Source: Neobacillus mesonae
GTDB taxonomy: Bacteria > Bacillota > Bacilli > Paenibacillales > Paenibacillaceae
NCBI GenBank assembly: GCA_023715865.1
Contig: JAMBOW010000001.1
Coordinates: 1,922,001 to 1,986,000 of the forward strand
Direction: 5' to 3'
DNA length: 64,000 nucleotides
In this document: in pieces, positions 16,717 to 25,092 of the stretch
Layout of the letters: every line of letters starts with the position of its first letter
How positions within the stretch are numbered: position 1 is the first letter of the stretch
Made by a program: the position numbers and the translations under genes
The notes under the pieces: generated by a model
What the model was told of the DNA's origin: nothing
The model's database searches: none
The model's input: the letters and a program-made list of their open reading frames with translations, nothing else

Positions 16717-18543
16717 ATGCAAATGGTTAAACTCAAAACGGGGGAGGCTCGCTTCGTTTATATGAATAGAAAACTACCTTTGACTCAAGAACATCATCAA
16801 TCCAATCCGCTGCCTGTTCCTGTTCACTTTAATAAGACATGGCTCTCTGAGCTGGATTCACGCCTGAATAAAGGGGGACCCTGGGGGGATTACCGGCTCT
16901 TTGAGCTTGCAGTGAAAGCAGAAGAGGCTAGTCTCGTTCCCAGCTTTGATGATATGCAGTGTTTAAAGCATCTGCATGATTTGACCCCTCTTCCCCATCA
17001 GATCGATACCGCCCGCAGGGTGTTGTTCGAGATGTCCGGAAGAGCTATCCTTGCTGATGAAGTGGGGCTCGGGAAAACAATTGAAGCTGGACTTATTTTA
17101 AAAGAATACTTGATTCGAGGTCTCGTCTCCAAAGTGTTGATCCTGGTGCCCGCATCGCTCGTCCTGCAGTGGGTTCGAGAGCTGAACTCCAAGTTCGGAA
17201 TACCCGCTGTAGCGCAAAAGAAAGCCTACTCCTGGCAAAACGATGTTGTCGTTGCCTCCATGGATACTGCCAAAAGAGATCCTCACCAAGAGATTCTCAT
17301 GAGCAGCGACTACGATATGATTATCGTTGATGAAGCACATAAGCTTAAAAATAAAAAAACGTCCAACTACCAATTTATGTTGAAGCTGCGTAAAAAATAT
17401 TGTCTTCTCTTAACAGCCACTCCTGTTCAAAACGATCTCAGTGAGCTGTTTAACTTAATCACTCTTCTAAAACCCGGTCAGCTTGGAAGGCAGGGCGATT
17501 TTGCTGCAAATTTTGTCGTGGATAAGCGGCTTGCCAAGAATGAAGATCAACTGAAAGATGAGCTTGCTAAAGTCATGATTCGAAACAGGCGCGGTGAAGG
17601 CCCCGTTCAGTTTACGAAACGGAAGGTAACAAACATCAATTTGGACCTTTCTCCTGAAGAGCAGGCACTTTATGCTGGGGTAACTTCATTTGTTAAGGAA
17701 CAGTTTCATTCCTCGGGAGGTAATTTGAGCAGCATGTTTTCCATGGTCACTCTGCAAAGAGAGGTGTGCAGCAGCCGGGACGCTGTATTCGTAACTCTGG
17801 TCAATTTATCCAAAAAGCTTCCCTTGGATTCACCATGGCGGGACCGTATCTGGGATCTTGTAGCCAATATAAAAGCGATTAAATCTAACACCAAGGCCGA
17901 AAAGACGATGGAGCTTATTAATGAAATGAATGAGAAGGTTATCGTATTCACAGAATATCGGGCAACGCAGGAATATCTTCTCAATTATTTCCGGGAACGC
18001 GGATTGACTGCTGTCCCATATCGGGGCGGAATGAATCGCGGTAAAAAAGACTGGATGATGGATTTGTTCCGCGGACGGGTACAGGTCATGATTGCGACGG
18101 AGGCCGGTGGTGAAGGAATCAACCTGCAGTTCTGTCACAATATGATCAATTTTGATCTTCCCTGGAATCCAATGCGTGTTGAGCAGCGGATCGGACGCGT
18201 CCATCGTCTGGGACAGCAAAATGATGTCAGAATCTACAATCTGGCTACTAAAGGAACGATCGAGGAGCATATCCTTAATCTCCTGCATGAAAAGATTAAT
18301 ATGTTCGAAATGGTTATCGGTGGCCTTGATGTAATTCTTGAGCGTTATGAAAAACAAGAATCATTCGAAAAAAGCTTGACCAAAATTATGCTAGAATCGA
18401 ACAGCGATGAAGAAATAACTCGTAAAATGCAGTCCCTGTCCCAAAGCTTGAACACAATCAAAGAGGAAGTGAAACAAACACAGGATGCTGCTCCTATCAA
18501 AAACGTCGTAGGACAAAATGATCAAGGGGGGCATGCAAAGTGA
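16717..18543 (+). CDS. yqhH: SNF2-family helicase YqhH
   Basis: Superfamily 2 DNA-translocase-type ATPase of 608 residues. Motifs in order: LTPLPHQID (Q-motif-like), ADEVGLGKTIEAG (Walker A), VDEAHKLKNK (DEAH), LLTATPVQND (III), then the C-terminal helicase domain with VIVFTEYRATQEYL, ATEAGGEGINLQ (V) and QRIGRVHRLGQ (VI). These and the gene order identify YqhH of Bacillales, function unknown. It is the first gene of a two-gene operon with yqhG, overlapping it by 4 bp. The start is uncertain: the ATG at 16717 has no clear ribosome binding site, while a strong GGGGGAGG at 16740-16747 lies 14 nt before an in-frame ATG at 16762. Confidence 0.9.
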   Translation: MQMVKLKTGEARFVYMNRKLPLTQEHHQSNPLPVPVHFNKTWLSELDSRLNKGGPWGDYRLFELAVKAEEASLVPSFDDMQCLKHLHDLTPLPHQIDTARRVLFEMSGRAILADEVGLGKTIEAGLILKEYLIRGLVSKVLILVPASLVLQWVRELNSKFGIPAVAQKKAYSWQNDVVVASMDTAKRDPHQEILMSSDYDMIIVDEAHKLKNKKTSNYQFMLKLRKKYCLLLTATPVQNDLSELFNLITLLKPGQLGRQGDFAANFVVDKRLAKNEDQLKDELAKVMIRNRRGEGPVQFTKRKVTNINLDLSPEEQALYAGVTSFVKEQFHSSGGNLSSMFSMVTLQREVCSSRDAVFVTLVNLSKKLPLDSPWRDRIWDLVANIKAIKSNTKAEKTMELINEMNEKVIVFTEYRATQEYLLNYFRERGLTAVPYRGGMNRGKKDWMMDLFRGRVQVMIATEAGGEGINLQFCHNMINFDLPWNPMRVEQRIGRVHRLGQQNDVRIYNLATKGTIEEHILNLLHEKINMFEMVIGGLDVILERYEKQESFEKSLTKIMLESNSDEEITRKMQSLSQSLNTIKEEVKQTQDAAPIKNVVGQNDQGGHAK

Positions 18544-19502
18544 CAATGACAAAGCAGGAAGTTCAAGACTATGTCACAACCTATTTGGAAGCCATGGAAT
18601 GCCAAATATTAGAGAAATCTCCTGCTCACGTAACGGTTAAGCTTTCCATTGATGCAGATAAGGCTTTAACAAACCGCCCTTATTACTGGGGGTTTGTTGA
18701 CAGGACAGGAGCTCCGGCAGAAACGATGTCGTTTACATTTATTTTCGATGCTGAGGCGCACCAGAAGGCTGAGGAAGCAGCCAAAGCAAACATTAAATCC
18801 GAGGCTGGCGCGGAACTTGGTACAGCTGGAGCAGATGGCAAGGACACTATATTAGGTCGATATTTCGGTATGGCCCCTTCCCTTCCTCAAATTGGCCCAG
18901 GCCGAGTGCTGCGTGAGAATATCGTGTATGGCAGTTCAAGGCTGAAGCAGATTTTTACTGCTTCCCGGGAAGGCGGCGCTTATGTCAATTTGTTCGAGCA
19001 ATCCTCGAAACGGCAAATTAATGCAGCCATACCCAAATCATATGAGCCTTGGCTTGGTGTTTGCTTTAAAATTGAGTATTCCTGTGATATGAGGAAAGAG
19101 GAGCTGCACTACCTTGGTATTTCTTTGTTAACCGGAAGAATCGTGGAGCAATTCGGTCAAGTGCTGAGCAAAAGAGAGCTGAGTCCGCGCCTGCCTGAAA
19201 ATATGCATGCTCAAACAGCTAAAATCCCGCTCATTAAAGCGGCGGAAACACTAGAGCAGCATATTTATGGCCGATTAAAGCTTATGGATTACAGCTGGGC
19301 TGAGGCTGCTAAGCAAAGGCTTGAGGAAGAACTCTCTGTCGTTGATGCTTACTATGAGGATCTGCTGAAAGAGCAGCAGGAGGAAGAAAAAAAGCAGGCT
19401 GTGCAAGATCAATACAATACAAGACGAAGTGAAATGAAATGGCAATATGAACCTAAAATCAATATAAATACGATTAGCTGCGGCATTTTTCATTTGCGTT
19501 AA
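18540..19502 (+). CDS. yqhG: YqhG family protein
   Basis: 320-residue soluble protein matching YqhG of Bacillales: MTKQEVQDYVTTYLEAMECQILEKSP.. opening, then LTNRPYYWGFVDRTG and a charged C-terminal coiled region around residues 265-300 (LEEELSVVDAYYEDLLKEQQ). No catalytic motif is evident. The GTG start at 18540 overlaps the yqhH stop (GTGA), with AAGGGGGG 8 nt upstream, so the two products are translationally coupled and probably work together, the helicase remodelling a nucleic acid or complex and YqhG acting as partner. This is inference from coupling only. Confidence 0.88.
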   Translation: MTMTKQEVQDYVTTYLEAMECQILEKSPAHVTVKLSIDADKALTNRPYYWGFVDRTGAPAETMSFTFIFDAEAHQKAEEAAKANIKSEAGAELGTAGADGKDTILGRYFGMAPSLPQIGPGRVLRENIVYGSSRLKQIFTASREGGAYVNLFEQSSKRQINAAIPKSYEPWLGVCFKIEYSCDMRKEELHYLGISLLTGRIVEQFGQVLSKRELSPRLPENMHAQTAKIPLIKAAETLEQHIYGRLKLMDYSWAEAAKQRLEEELSVVDAYYEDLLKEQQEEEKKQAVQDQYNTRRSEMKWQYEPKININTISCGIFHLR

Positions 19503-19692
19503 TTTCATCATTTCGTCAGCAAGCGGATAAATAGTCTCCCATTCGTCAAAAGCAGTGCTTGTACGCCTCGTTTTCACTACACCTTACAGCATCCTTTTTA
19601 GAGCCTTGTCATTACAATAAGGTTATATAAATCGGGTGCTGCATGCCTTACTTGAGCAGCTTTCCAATAGAAATGAGGTCGGCTTACCCCAA

Positions 19693-20571
19693 ATGAAGCG
19701 TTCCCTTTTATTGTTAGGTCTCTTTGTCCTCATCACTCTGACAAGCCTTCATTTTGCTTCGGCGGATAAATTAGGCGATAACTACAGGTTAACCCCTGCC
19801 GAAGTAGAGCAGCTGGCGGAAGAGACAGTTCAGAAGCTATCCCTTGAACGAGAATTCCAGCAATTTGTTGATGCCAAACTGCTCATTATGCCGCTCGGAC
19901 CTGGAACTCACAGCTTTATTGTTCATGTACAGCAGCAATCTGAGCTTGCCGGTTATCTCATCATTACGGCAACAGGTGAAGGCGGATACGCTGTTACGGA
20001 ATACGGTGCCGGCAGCTCTCCTCTTTTTAGTTCTCAATTCATTTCCCCTGACGACTCGTCTGTAAGATTAGCCGAGCATTCTGCTCAAATGGAATATAAC
20101 GGATCTCTTGCTTATTGGAGTTTAACCGATCAGAAGGGGGAGAAGCTTTATATTGATGCATCTAACGGAGACTACTTACCTGAAGACATCTCCAGGCAGT
20201 CTCCTCCATTGTTTCGCAGACTAATAGGCGAAGGTATTACAAACAAAGAGCAGCCTGACAAGATATCTCTGACGTCCGCTCCATTTAATCCAGCTTCCAA
20301 TCTACTGTGGCTGGTCTCTGATAAACTGTCTATAAAAGATACAGCCGCACTTATCGATCAACTGGAGCAGAATCAGCGTCTCGTCTTTTCTGCTCATCAA
20401 AATAATGTTTGGTACAGTGGACCTCTGGCTATTTCAGGCTACCATTCCTGGACAAGCTCGAACGGAAAATCCATCACCTTTGCCCGCACAGGCTTCTCCG
20501 AAAACCAAGTACGATATATCCTAACGGATAAGCTTATCGGAAAAGGTTCCTTTTATTCACCAAATATGTGA
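19693..20571 (+). CDS. Secreted or membrane-anchored protein of unknown function
   Basis: About 292 residues if started at the ATG at 19693 (MKRSLLLLG). The N-terminus is a signal sequence or single anchor (LLLLGLFVLITLTSLHFASA) with an ASA cleavage-like end. The body has no recognisable catalytic motif; regions such as HSFIVHVQQQSELAGYLIITATGEGGYAVTEYG look like beta-rich, possibly PepSY- or YpeB-like, folds. A GTG at 19636 opens the same frame, but neither start has a good ribosome binding site. It follows yqhG by 190 bp and ends at an intrinsic terminator. Confidence 0.6.
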   Translation: MKRSLLLLGLFVLITLTSLHFASADKLGDNYRLTPAEVEQLAEETVQKLSLEREFQQFVDAKLLIMPLGPGTHSFIVHVQQQSELAGYLIITATGEGGYAVTEYGAGSSPLFSSQFISPDDSSVRLAEHSAQMEYNGSLAYWSLTDQKGEKLYIDASNGDYLPEDISRQSPPLFRRLIGEGITNKEQPDKISLTSAPFNPASNLLWLVSDKLSIKDTAALIDQLEQNQRLVFSAHQNNVWYSGPLAISGYHSWTSSNGKSITFARTGFSENQVRYILTDKLIGKGSFYSPNM

Positions 20572-20582
20572 GCAGCATTAAG

Positions 20583-20610
20583 AAAAGCGCCCAAATTAAG
20601 GCGCTTTTTT
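20583..20610. terminator. Intrinsic terminator
   Basis: AAAAGCGCC and GGCGCTTTT with a 6-T tail on the plus strand. It ends the secreted-protein gene and overlaps the stop end of the convergent yqzE gene. Confidence 0.8.
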
Positions 20611-20823
20611 ATATTTTGAATCCCTATTCTGCTTTTTTTCTTTCGACGGTGCTTTTATTTCCCGTACCCACATCGATACTCCCATCGGCATCATCCCAAA
20701 CCACTTCATATGCCAAGGTTCCTTCACCTTATTACGTTTATACTTTCGTTCTTCTTTAGGTGTTCCTATATAGCCGACTACCTGCTCTGTAATGTATCTT
20801 ACCAACTCTTCCCCTTTGGCCAT
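20596..20823 (-). CDS. yqzE: YqzE family protein
   Basis: 75-residue basic protein. GEELVRYITEQVVGYIGTPKEERK followed by HMKWFGMMPMGVSMWVREIK fits the YqzE family, a short cytoplasmic or peripherally bound protein of Bacillales with unknown role. I place the start at the ATG at 20823 (MAKGEELV), where AAGGATG lies 9 nt upstream; an in-frame ATG at 20844 has no ribosome binding site. In B. subtilis yqzE neighbours the comG competence operon and lies near yqhH/yqhG, so the vicinity here looks like a fragment of that order without comG. Confidence 0.75.
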   Translation of the reverse strand: MAKGEELVRYITEQVVGYIGTPKEERKYKRNKVKEPWHMKWFGMMPMGVSMWVREIKAPSKEKKQNRDSKYKKAP

Positions 20824-20995
20824 TCCTTTTTCATCCTTCCACATGATTATTGCCGTTCTTCTTTTCGATATTAGTGTGTACAGCCGGACATCAGAATAAA
20901 CATCAGGGCGAAAGAATCTGCCTGAATGAATCCATTAAATCTGCACAGTCTATGGGAAGAGAACTTTTTAATCACGTTAAAGGAGATGCAGAGGA

Positions 20996-21700
20996 ATGAG
21001 ACTTGGCAGATCGCTCAGCTTACTGACGCTTATAAGCATAATCCTGCTTAACATGGCAATCCCGGTTCATGCTGAGCCAAAACATGTAAAGGATCCAGAA
21101 ATATCCCATCATTTATTCCGTCATCCCGTTATTATTATTGATGCAGGTCATGGAGGCATTGATGGAGGTACCTCTGCAGAGGATTTACTTGAGAAGGATA
21201 TCAATTTGGCCATATCCCAAAAAGTATATATGATGCTCAAAAGCAAAGGGTACGCTGTCGTCCTAAACCGAAATGACGACTATGCGCTCAGCGATGATAA
21301 TACGTGGCTTAAGAGCCATTCCCGCCATATGAGAGATTTAGCACAGCGTAAAGGTCTCAGCGATCATCTGCCTTCAGATCTAATCGTCAGTATTCATGTG
21401 AACTGGAGCAAAAAATCTCGCACACACGGACCGATCGTACTCCATCAAGATGAAGCAAGAAGCTATCTGCTAGCGAACTCTATCCAGGACTCGCTTAATC
21501 AGATGTATCAAACGAACCGGCAGGTGGAATGGGGTAAGCCTTTCTATCTTCTCAATCATGTCAATAAACCGTCCGTCATTGTAGAAGCCGGATTTATTAG
21601 CAATTCTGTAGATCGTGCCGTACTTGGCAACGCATCAGGGCAGAAAAAAATAGCCCAAGCGATTAGCTCGGGCATTATTTATTACTTGTCGGTAATGTAG
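20996..21700 (+). CDS. N-acetylmuramoyl-L-alanine amidase, CwlD-like
   Basis: Zinc amidase (Amidase_3) of 234 residues that cleaves the bond between MurNAc and the stem peptide. A short signal segment (residues 7-26, ending in HAEP) targets it outside. Catalytic elements: IDAGHGGIDGG with the first zinc His, EKDINLAIS with the Glu ligand, SIHVNWS with the second His, and IVEAGFISN with the catalytic Glu. In Bacillus, CwlD makes muramic-delta-lactam in the spore cortex together with a PdaA-type deacetylase, and the architecture here is the same simple type. Strong site AAAGGAGATGCAGAGGA precedes the ATG. The 3' end overlaps the convergent deacetylase gene by 26 bp. Confidence 0.88.
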   Translation: MRLGRSLSLLTLISIILLNMAIPVHAEPKHVKDPEISHHLFRHPVIIIDAGHGGIDGGTSAEDLLEKDINLAISQKVYMMLKSKGYAVVLNRNDDYALSDDNTWLKSHSRHMRDLAQRKGLSDHLPSDLIVSIHVNWSKKSRTHGPIVLHQDEARSYLLANSIQDSLNQMYQTNRQVEWGKPFYLLNHVNKPSVIVEAGFISNSVDRAVLGNASGQKKIAQAISSGIIYYLSVM

Positions 21701-22535
21701 TGTCCGGGGACCATTTCCATACCTGCCTCACCATTTCACTGATGCTGATCGTTTCAATTTTACCTGACCATCGGGGAATCGAACTTTGAATAGCACTAGC
21801 CGTTGTCAATCCTCCACCACCAACATGGCCGATCATTACACAAGTATCCTGATTCTCCAGTTTCTTTTCGGCAAGCTTGATTTGATTGGTGACATGTGAA
21901 ATGGTATGACGATCGTCCAGAAAAATATCGTTGACTACCGGCGGAAGCCCTTTTTGTATAGCCAGCTCTGCAACTACAGATTGATGATGCGTTTTGCTGT
22001 CGACAAAAAAGAGGCCCCGCTCTTTACATACATCCAGCACAATGGACATAATGCGACGGTCTGTCGTGATTTTTGAGCCCATATGATTGTTCATTCCGAT
22101 AGCATGCGGAACATCATCAATGGCTGCCTCTACTCTTTTTCGTATTTCCTCATCCGAAAGGTCCGAGGTGATGGCTCCGGGACCAAGCCAATCTTTCCTC
22201 CCCCTCTGCGGCTCCATAGGCATATGGATCAGAACATCAATGCCCTTCTGGTGCGCAAACTCAGCATCCTTCTTCGTCGTAGGCAGAAAAGGCATTATGG
22301 CGACAGTTACTTTTATAGGCAGGCTCATGATTTCTTCGGTTCCTTTCATGCCGTTTCCCAAATCATCGATAATAATCGCCGCTTTTTTCATAGGATCTGC
22401 CTGAGAAGCATTTGCCGGCACCATTATCCCTGCACCCAAAACCAATGAAAAGGCAATGATCCGTAATCCGCCCCACTTAAAGGAAGATAAAACCTTCTTT
22501 TTCAGCTGTCTTCTTCTTTGTCTTCGAATGCTCAT
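21675..22535 (-). CDS. Divergent polysaccharide deacetylase family protein (YibQ/DUF610-like)
   Basis: 286-residue exported protein. A basic N-terminus (SIRRQRRRQLKKK) leads into a signal/anchor (GGLRIIAFSLVLGAGIMVPANAS). The catalytic-like core starts KKAAIIIDDLGNGMKG, then VTVAIMPFLPTT, IDVLIHMPMEPQ and IGMNNHMGSK, the recognisable divergent deacetylase pattern with conserved Asp and His for a metal. Substrate unknown; an envelope sugar is likely. The ATG at 22535 has AAGGA 9-10 nt upstream; the longer frame to 22673 is not supported. Its end overlaps the amidase gene tail to tail. Confidence 0.85.
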   Translation of the reverse strand: MSIRRQRRRQLKKKVLSSFKWGGLRIIAFSLVLGAGIMVPANASQADPMKKAAIIIDDLGNGMKGTEEIMSLPIKVTVAIMPFLPTTKKDAEFAHQKGIDVLIHMPMEPQRGRKDWLGPGAITSDLSDEEIRKRVEAAIDDVPHAIGMNNHMGSKITTDRRIMSIVLDVCKERGLFFVDSKTHHQSVVAELAIQKGLPPVVNDIFLDDRHTISHVTNQIKLAEKKLENQDTCVMIGHVGGGGLTTASAIQSSIPRWSGKIETISISEMVRQVWKWSPDTTLPTSNK

Positions 22536-22707
22536 TTTTAACAGTCCTTCTTTTGTGTAATTCATGAAGATATATACAGTGTTTGAAAAATCGGGCCGAA
22601 TTATGTGAGGTATTAAAAAAATATCATCGAATAAGTTGATAAAAACTGAGGAATTGGCATAGAATAAGAACATAAGTTCGCTATAAATACACAGGGAGGT
22701 ATAACGT

Positions 22708-23070
22708 ATGGCAGCGAATACGTCTTATGAAGAGCACACGCTAATCAAAAGCTATCTGCAGCTCTTGATAGTGATTAGAATATTTAACCGCGATCTTCGA
22801 ATACTGGGTAAATACGACGGACTAAAGACTCCGGAGCTGTATACCGAAATGATACGCAGCGGAATAGAACGGGTATCCGTACTTCTTGATGAAGTAGGAA
22901 AAGAATTCAAACGCTTAGGTATTCATATAAAGAGTACGAATTTCCACGGAGGTGAGATTACTGCCGATGCTTATATTCGAGGCGAGACCGTTCAGATCCA
23001 TATTCCCGATACGACATATAAAGACGAACTGTACAAGAGGATGCAGATCTATCTGGGAGGAACTCCTTGA
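22708..23070 (+). CDS. Conserved hypothetical protein
   Basis: 120-residue soluble protein that I do not recognise. It is mostly helical by composition (ELYTEMIRSGIERVSVLLDEVGKEFKRLG) and ends in a beta-like half with GGEITADAYIRGETVQIHIPD. No metal or nucleotide motif is visible. GGGAGG lies 8-9 nt before the ATG, so expression is well supported. It is divergent from the deacetylase gene and ends at a terminator. Confidence 0.75.
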   Translation: MAANTSYEEHTLIKSYLQLLIVIRIFNRDLRILGKYDGLKTPELYTEMIRSGIERVSVLLDEVGKEFKRLGIHIKSTNFHGGEITADAYIRGETVQIHIPDTTYKDELYKRMQIYLGGTP

Positions 23071-23082
23071 TTGTAAAAATAA

Positions 23083-23110
23083 AAAATACCACCATTCCGG
23101 TGGTATTTTT
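23083..23110. terminator. Bidirectional intrinsic terminator
   Basis: AAAATACCACC and GGTGGTATTTT around a 5-nt loop with A and T runs on both sides, between convergent genes. Confidence 0.85.
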
Positions 23111-23126
23111 TATACCAATATAAGCA

Positions 23127-23456
23127 TTATTTAATTGCTTCTTGAACACGCATAACTCCTTGAGACAACGCATGTCCGCCGCCAATGGCTGCAGCTACGG
23201 CTACTGTCTCCATAATCTGTTGTTTGCTCGCTCCTTTTGAAAGCGCCTCTTGAACATGGTAGAGTGTACAAACTTCATTATTTGCAAACAATCCGATGCC
23301 AAGTGCGATCAGCTGCTTGGTCTTAAGATCCAATTCACCTTCTCGGAAGCATTCGCCTGTAAAATCATGGTAGGCCTTAAGCACGTCAGGCAGCGTATCT
23401 GACAGCTGTCCAATCTGATCTTTATACGCATGCACTTTATTATTAATTAACGTCAC
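23127..23456 (-). CDS. Carboxymuconolactone decarboxylase (CMD/AhpD-like) family protein
   Basis: About 109 residues from a GTG at 23456 (AAAGG upstream), or up to 138 from earlier ATGs at 23498 and 23543. The core KTKQLIALGIGLFANNEVCTLYHVQEALSKGAS is the CMD helix pair. In peroxidase-type AhpD proteins this segment is CxxCxxxH; here the first Cys is Asn (NEVC) and only the second Cys and His remain, so classical CxxC redox chemistry is unlikely. GGGHALSQGVMR near the end is also family-like. Function unknown. Confidence 0.75.
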   Translation of the reverse strand: MTLINNKVHAYKDQIGQLSDTLPDVLKAYHDFTGECFREGELDLKTKQLIALGIGLFANNEVCTLYHVQEALSKGASKQQIMETVAVAAAIGGGHALSQGVMRVQEAIK

Positions 23457-23564
23457 ATCAGCACATCCTTTGCTCAGGGAGATAGTAAAATACATCATTG
23501 GTACTTTCTCCAGTTGATCTATATCTATGCTGATATAGATCACAGCAAATATTGGATGGTCTGT

Positions 23565-23783
23565 TTACAGTTCAGAGATATTTTTTCTAGGTTCTGAGTA
23601 GAGCTGAATACTGTAGTTTCGATCCAGCTTGACTACTCTGCGATTACGCCTGCGTACAAGAATTTGGTCATCACTCCAGGCGACAATAATTCCAATTACA
23701 TCATTCCCCTCCAGATCGTCACGCACGACCCGGATTCGTTCACCGGATTCACGAAGTGCATTCAATTCACCGTCACTTATCAT
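23565..23783 (-). CDS. Small conserved hypothetical protein
   Basis: 72 residues. The body RIRVVRDDLEGNDVIGIIVAWSDDQILVRRRNRRVVKLDRNYSIQ has alternating hydrophobic and basic residues that suggest a small beta barrel, possibly nucleic-acid-binding. An AGGAGG stands 7 nt before the ATG, giving good confidence that it is translated. I do not recognise the family. Confidence 0.7.
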   Translation of the reverse strand: MISDGELNALRESGERIRVVRDDLEGNDVIGIIVAWSDDQILVRRRNRRVVKLDRNYSIQLYSEPRKNISEL

Positions 23784-23823
23784 TTAAATAACCTCCTGTT
23801 TGACAAATTTTATTCCACAAAAA

Positions 23824-23851
23824 AAGACCTAAATGCACGCATTTAGGTCTT
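23824..23851 (-). terminator. Intrinsic terminator
   Basis: AAGACCTAAATG and CATTTAGGTCTT with a 4-nt CACG loop; on the minus strand a run of seven T follows. It ends the 23892-24218 gene upstream on that strand. Confidence 0.85.
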
Positions 23852-23891
23852 ACGCTGTTAATTTACGTGATTCACTTGTGTTCTATATTGC

Positions 23892-24218
23892 TTAACGTGA
23901 AGCATGCTCTTTACTGTCATTTTTCTCGAACCAGAAATCAAGCACCTTCGCCGACATTACCCGCTGCTCAACATACTCTACCTGATGAGGTGTAAACTGC
24001 TCTCTCCATGAGAAGGACAATTCTTCGCACAGGTTTACAACTGTTAGAAGCTCCGACCATGCGACGTAACGTTTATACCAAAAGAATTGAGGATGTTCAA
24101 GCATATAGGGATAAAGGTCATCAAACTCCGTGTGCTTACAATCGAGAGCCCGTTCAAAATGAACTTTCGAATTGAGTAACTTGTCAAGGAAAAACTGTTC
24201 GTTTGCTTCTTTCCCCAT
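23892..24218 (-). CDS. Conserved hypothetical protein
   Basis: 108-residue soluble protein rich in aromatic residues (HPQFFWYKRYVAWSELL, SFSWREQF, KVLDFWFEK). No known motif is seen. The ATG at 24218 (MGKEANEQFF) has AGGAGG 7 nt upstream; an in-frame upstream ATG at 24260 is less likely. It forms its own short unit, ending at a terminator. Confidence 0.7.
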   Translation of the reverse strand: MGKEANEQFFLDKLLNSKVHFERALDCKHTEFDDLYPYMLEHPQFFWYKRYVAWSELLTVVNLCEELSFSWREQFTPHQVEYVEQRVMSAKVLDFWFEKNDSKEHASR

Positions 24219-24329
24219 GTTGTTGCCTCCTCTCCCTAATCTTATTTCATTATAAGCCATTATGAAGTACTGTGCAAAGATAATGAGTAAAAATTAGGCT
24301 TGTTTAAAGAAATATACCCAGGAGCTTGC

Positions 24330-24899
24330 TTAAGCAAACCTTACCAGACCATCTTTGAGAGATTCAATTTTGACAAGAGATTCTACATGAACTCCTTGTT
24401 CACGAATGGCATTTGCACCCGATTGGAAGCACTTTTCAACAACGACGCCAAAACCTACAAGTGCTGCTTCCGAACGCTCAATAATTTTAATGACACCTTT
24501 AGCGGCATCGCCGTTTGCAATAATATCGTCTATAAACAAAATACGGTCGTTCGGTTTAATAAATTCCCGGGAGACCATGATATCCGTTACGATACCTTTA
24601 GTAAAAGACGGAACCCGTTCACAATAGGCATCAGGGTCGGCCAGCAGCGTTTTCTTTCTGCGTGCAAAGACAAGTGGGACCCCCATCTGTACCGCTGTTG
24701 CAAATGCAACCGGAATACCCGAGGATTCGACTGTCAAAATTCGAGTAACTCCTTCTTCTGAAAACCGGGAAGCGAATTCCCTTCCCATTTGCATTGTCAG
24801 CTCAGGATCAATCTGATGATTCAATAAAGCGTCCAATTTCAGAACATCTTCTGAAATGACAACACCCTGTTCTAATATTCTTTGTTTTAATATTTCCAT
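24330..24899 (-). CDS. xpt: Xanthine phosphoribosyltransferase
   Basis: 189-residue salvage enzyme that joins xanthine and PRPP to give XMP. The family opening MEILKQRILEQGVVISEDVLK, the VESSGIP loop at 58-64, ARRKKTL, and the PRPP-binding loop LFIDDIIANGDAA at about 121-133 are present. Start at the ATG at 24899 with GGGAGG upstream; the extension to 24941 is not needed. In many Bacillota xpt is preceded by a guanine riboswitch and followed by pbuX; neither is seen here. Confidence 0.94.
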   Translation of the reverse strand: MEILKQRILEQGVVISEDVLKLDALLNHQIDPELTMQMGREFASRFSEEGVTRILTVESSGIPVAFATAVQMGVPLVFARRKKTLLADPDAYCERVPSFTKGIVTDIMVSREFIKPNDRILFIDDIIANGDAAKGVIKIIERSEAALVGFGVVVEKCFQSGANAIREQGVHVESLVKIESLKDGLVRFA

Positions 24900-25092
24900 G
24901 CATATGACCTCCCAGCCTATCCTATGACGTAAAAGTATCACACCTCAATGGTTTCTTTCAAGAAGGAAGTTCGAATGGTGCTGCGTAACAGTCATGTCCC
25001 AGTGGACAAGTGCATACCTTGTACGAGGACCTTCTTTTCGAATAAGGAGCTCTAGTGCTTATAGATAATGAAGAGTTACAAGGAGGAAAAGG

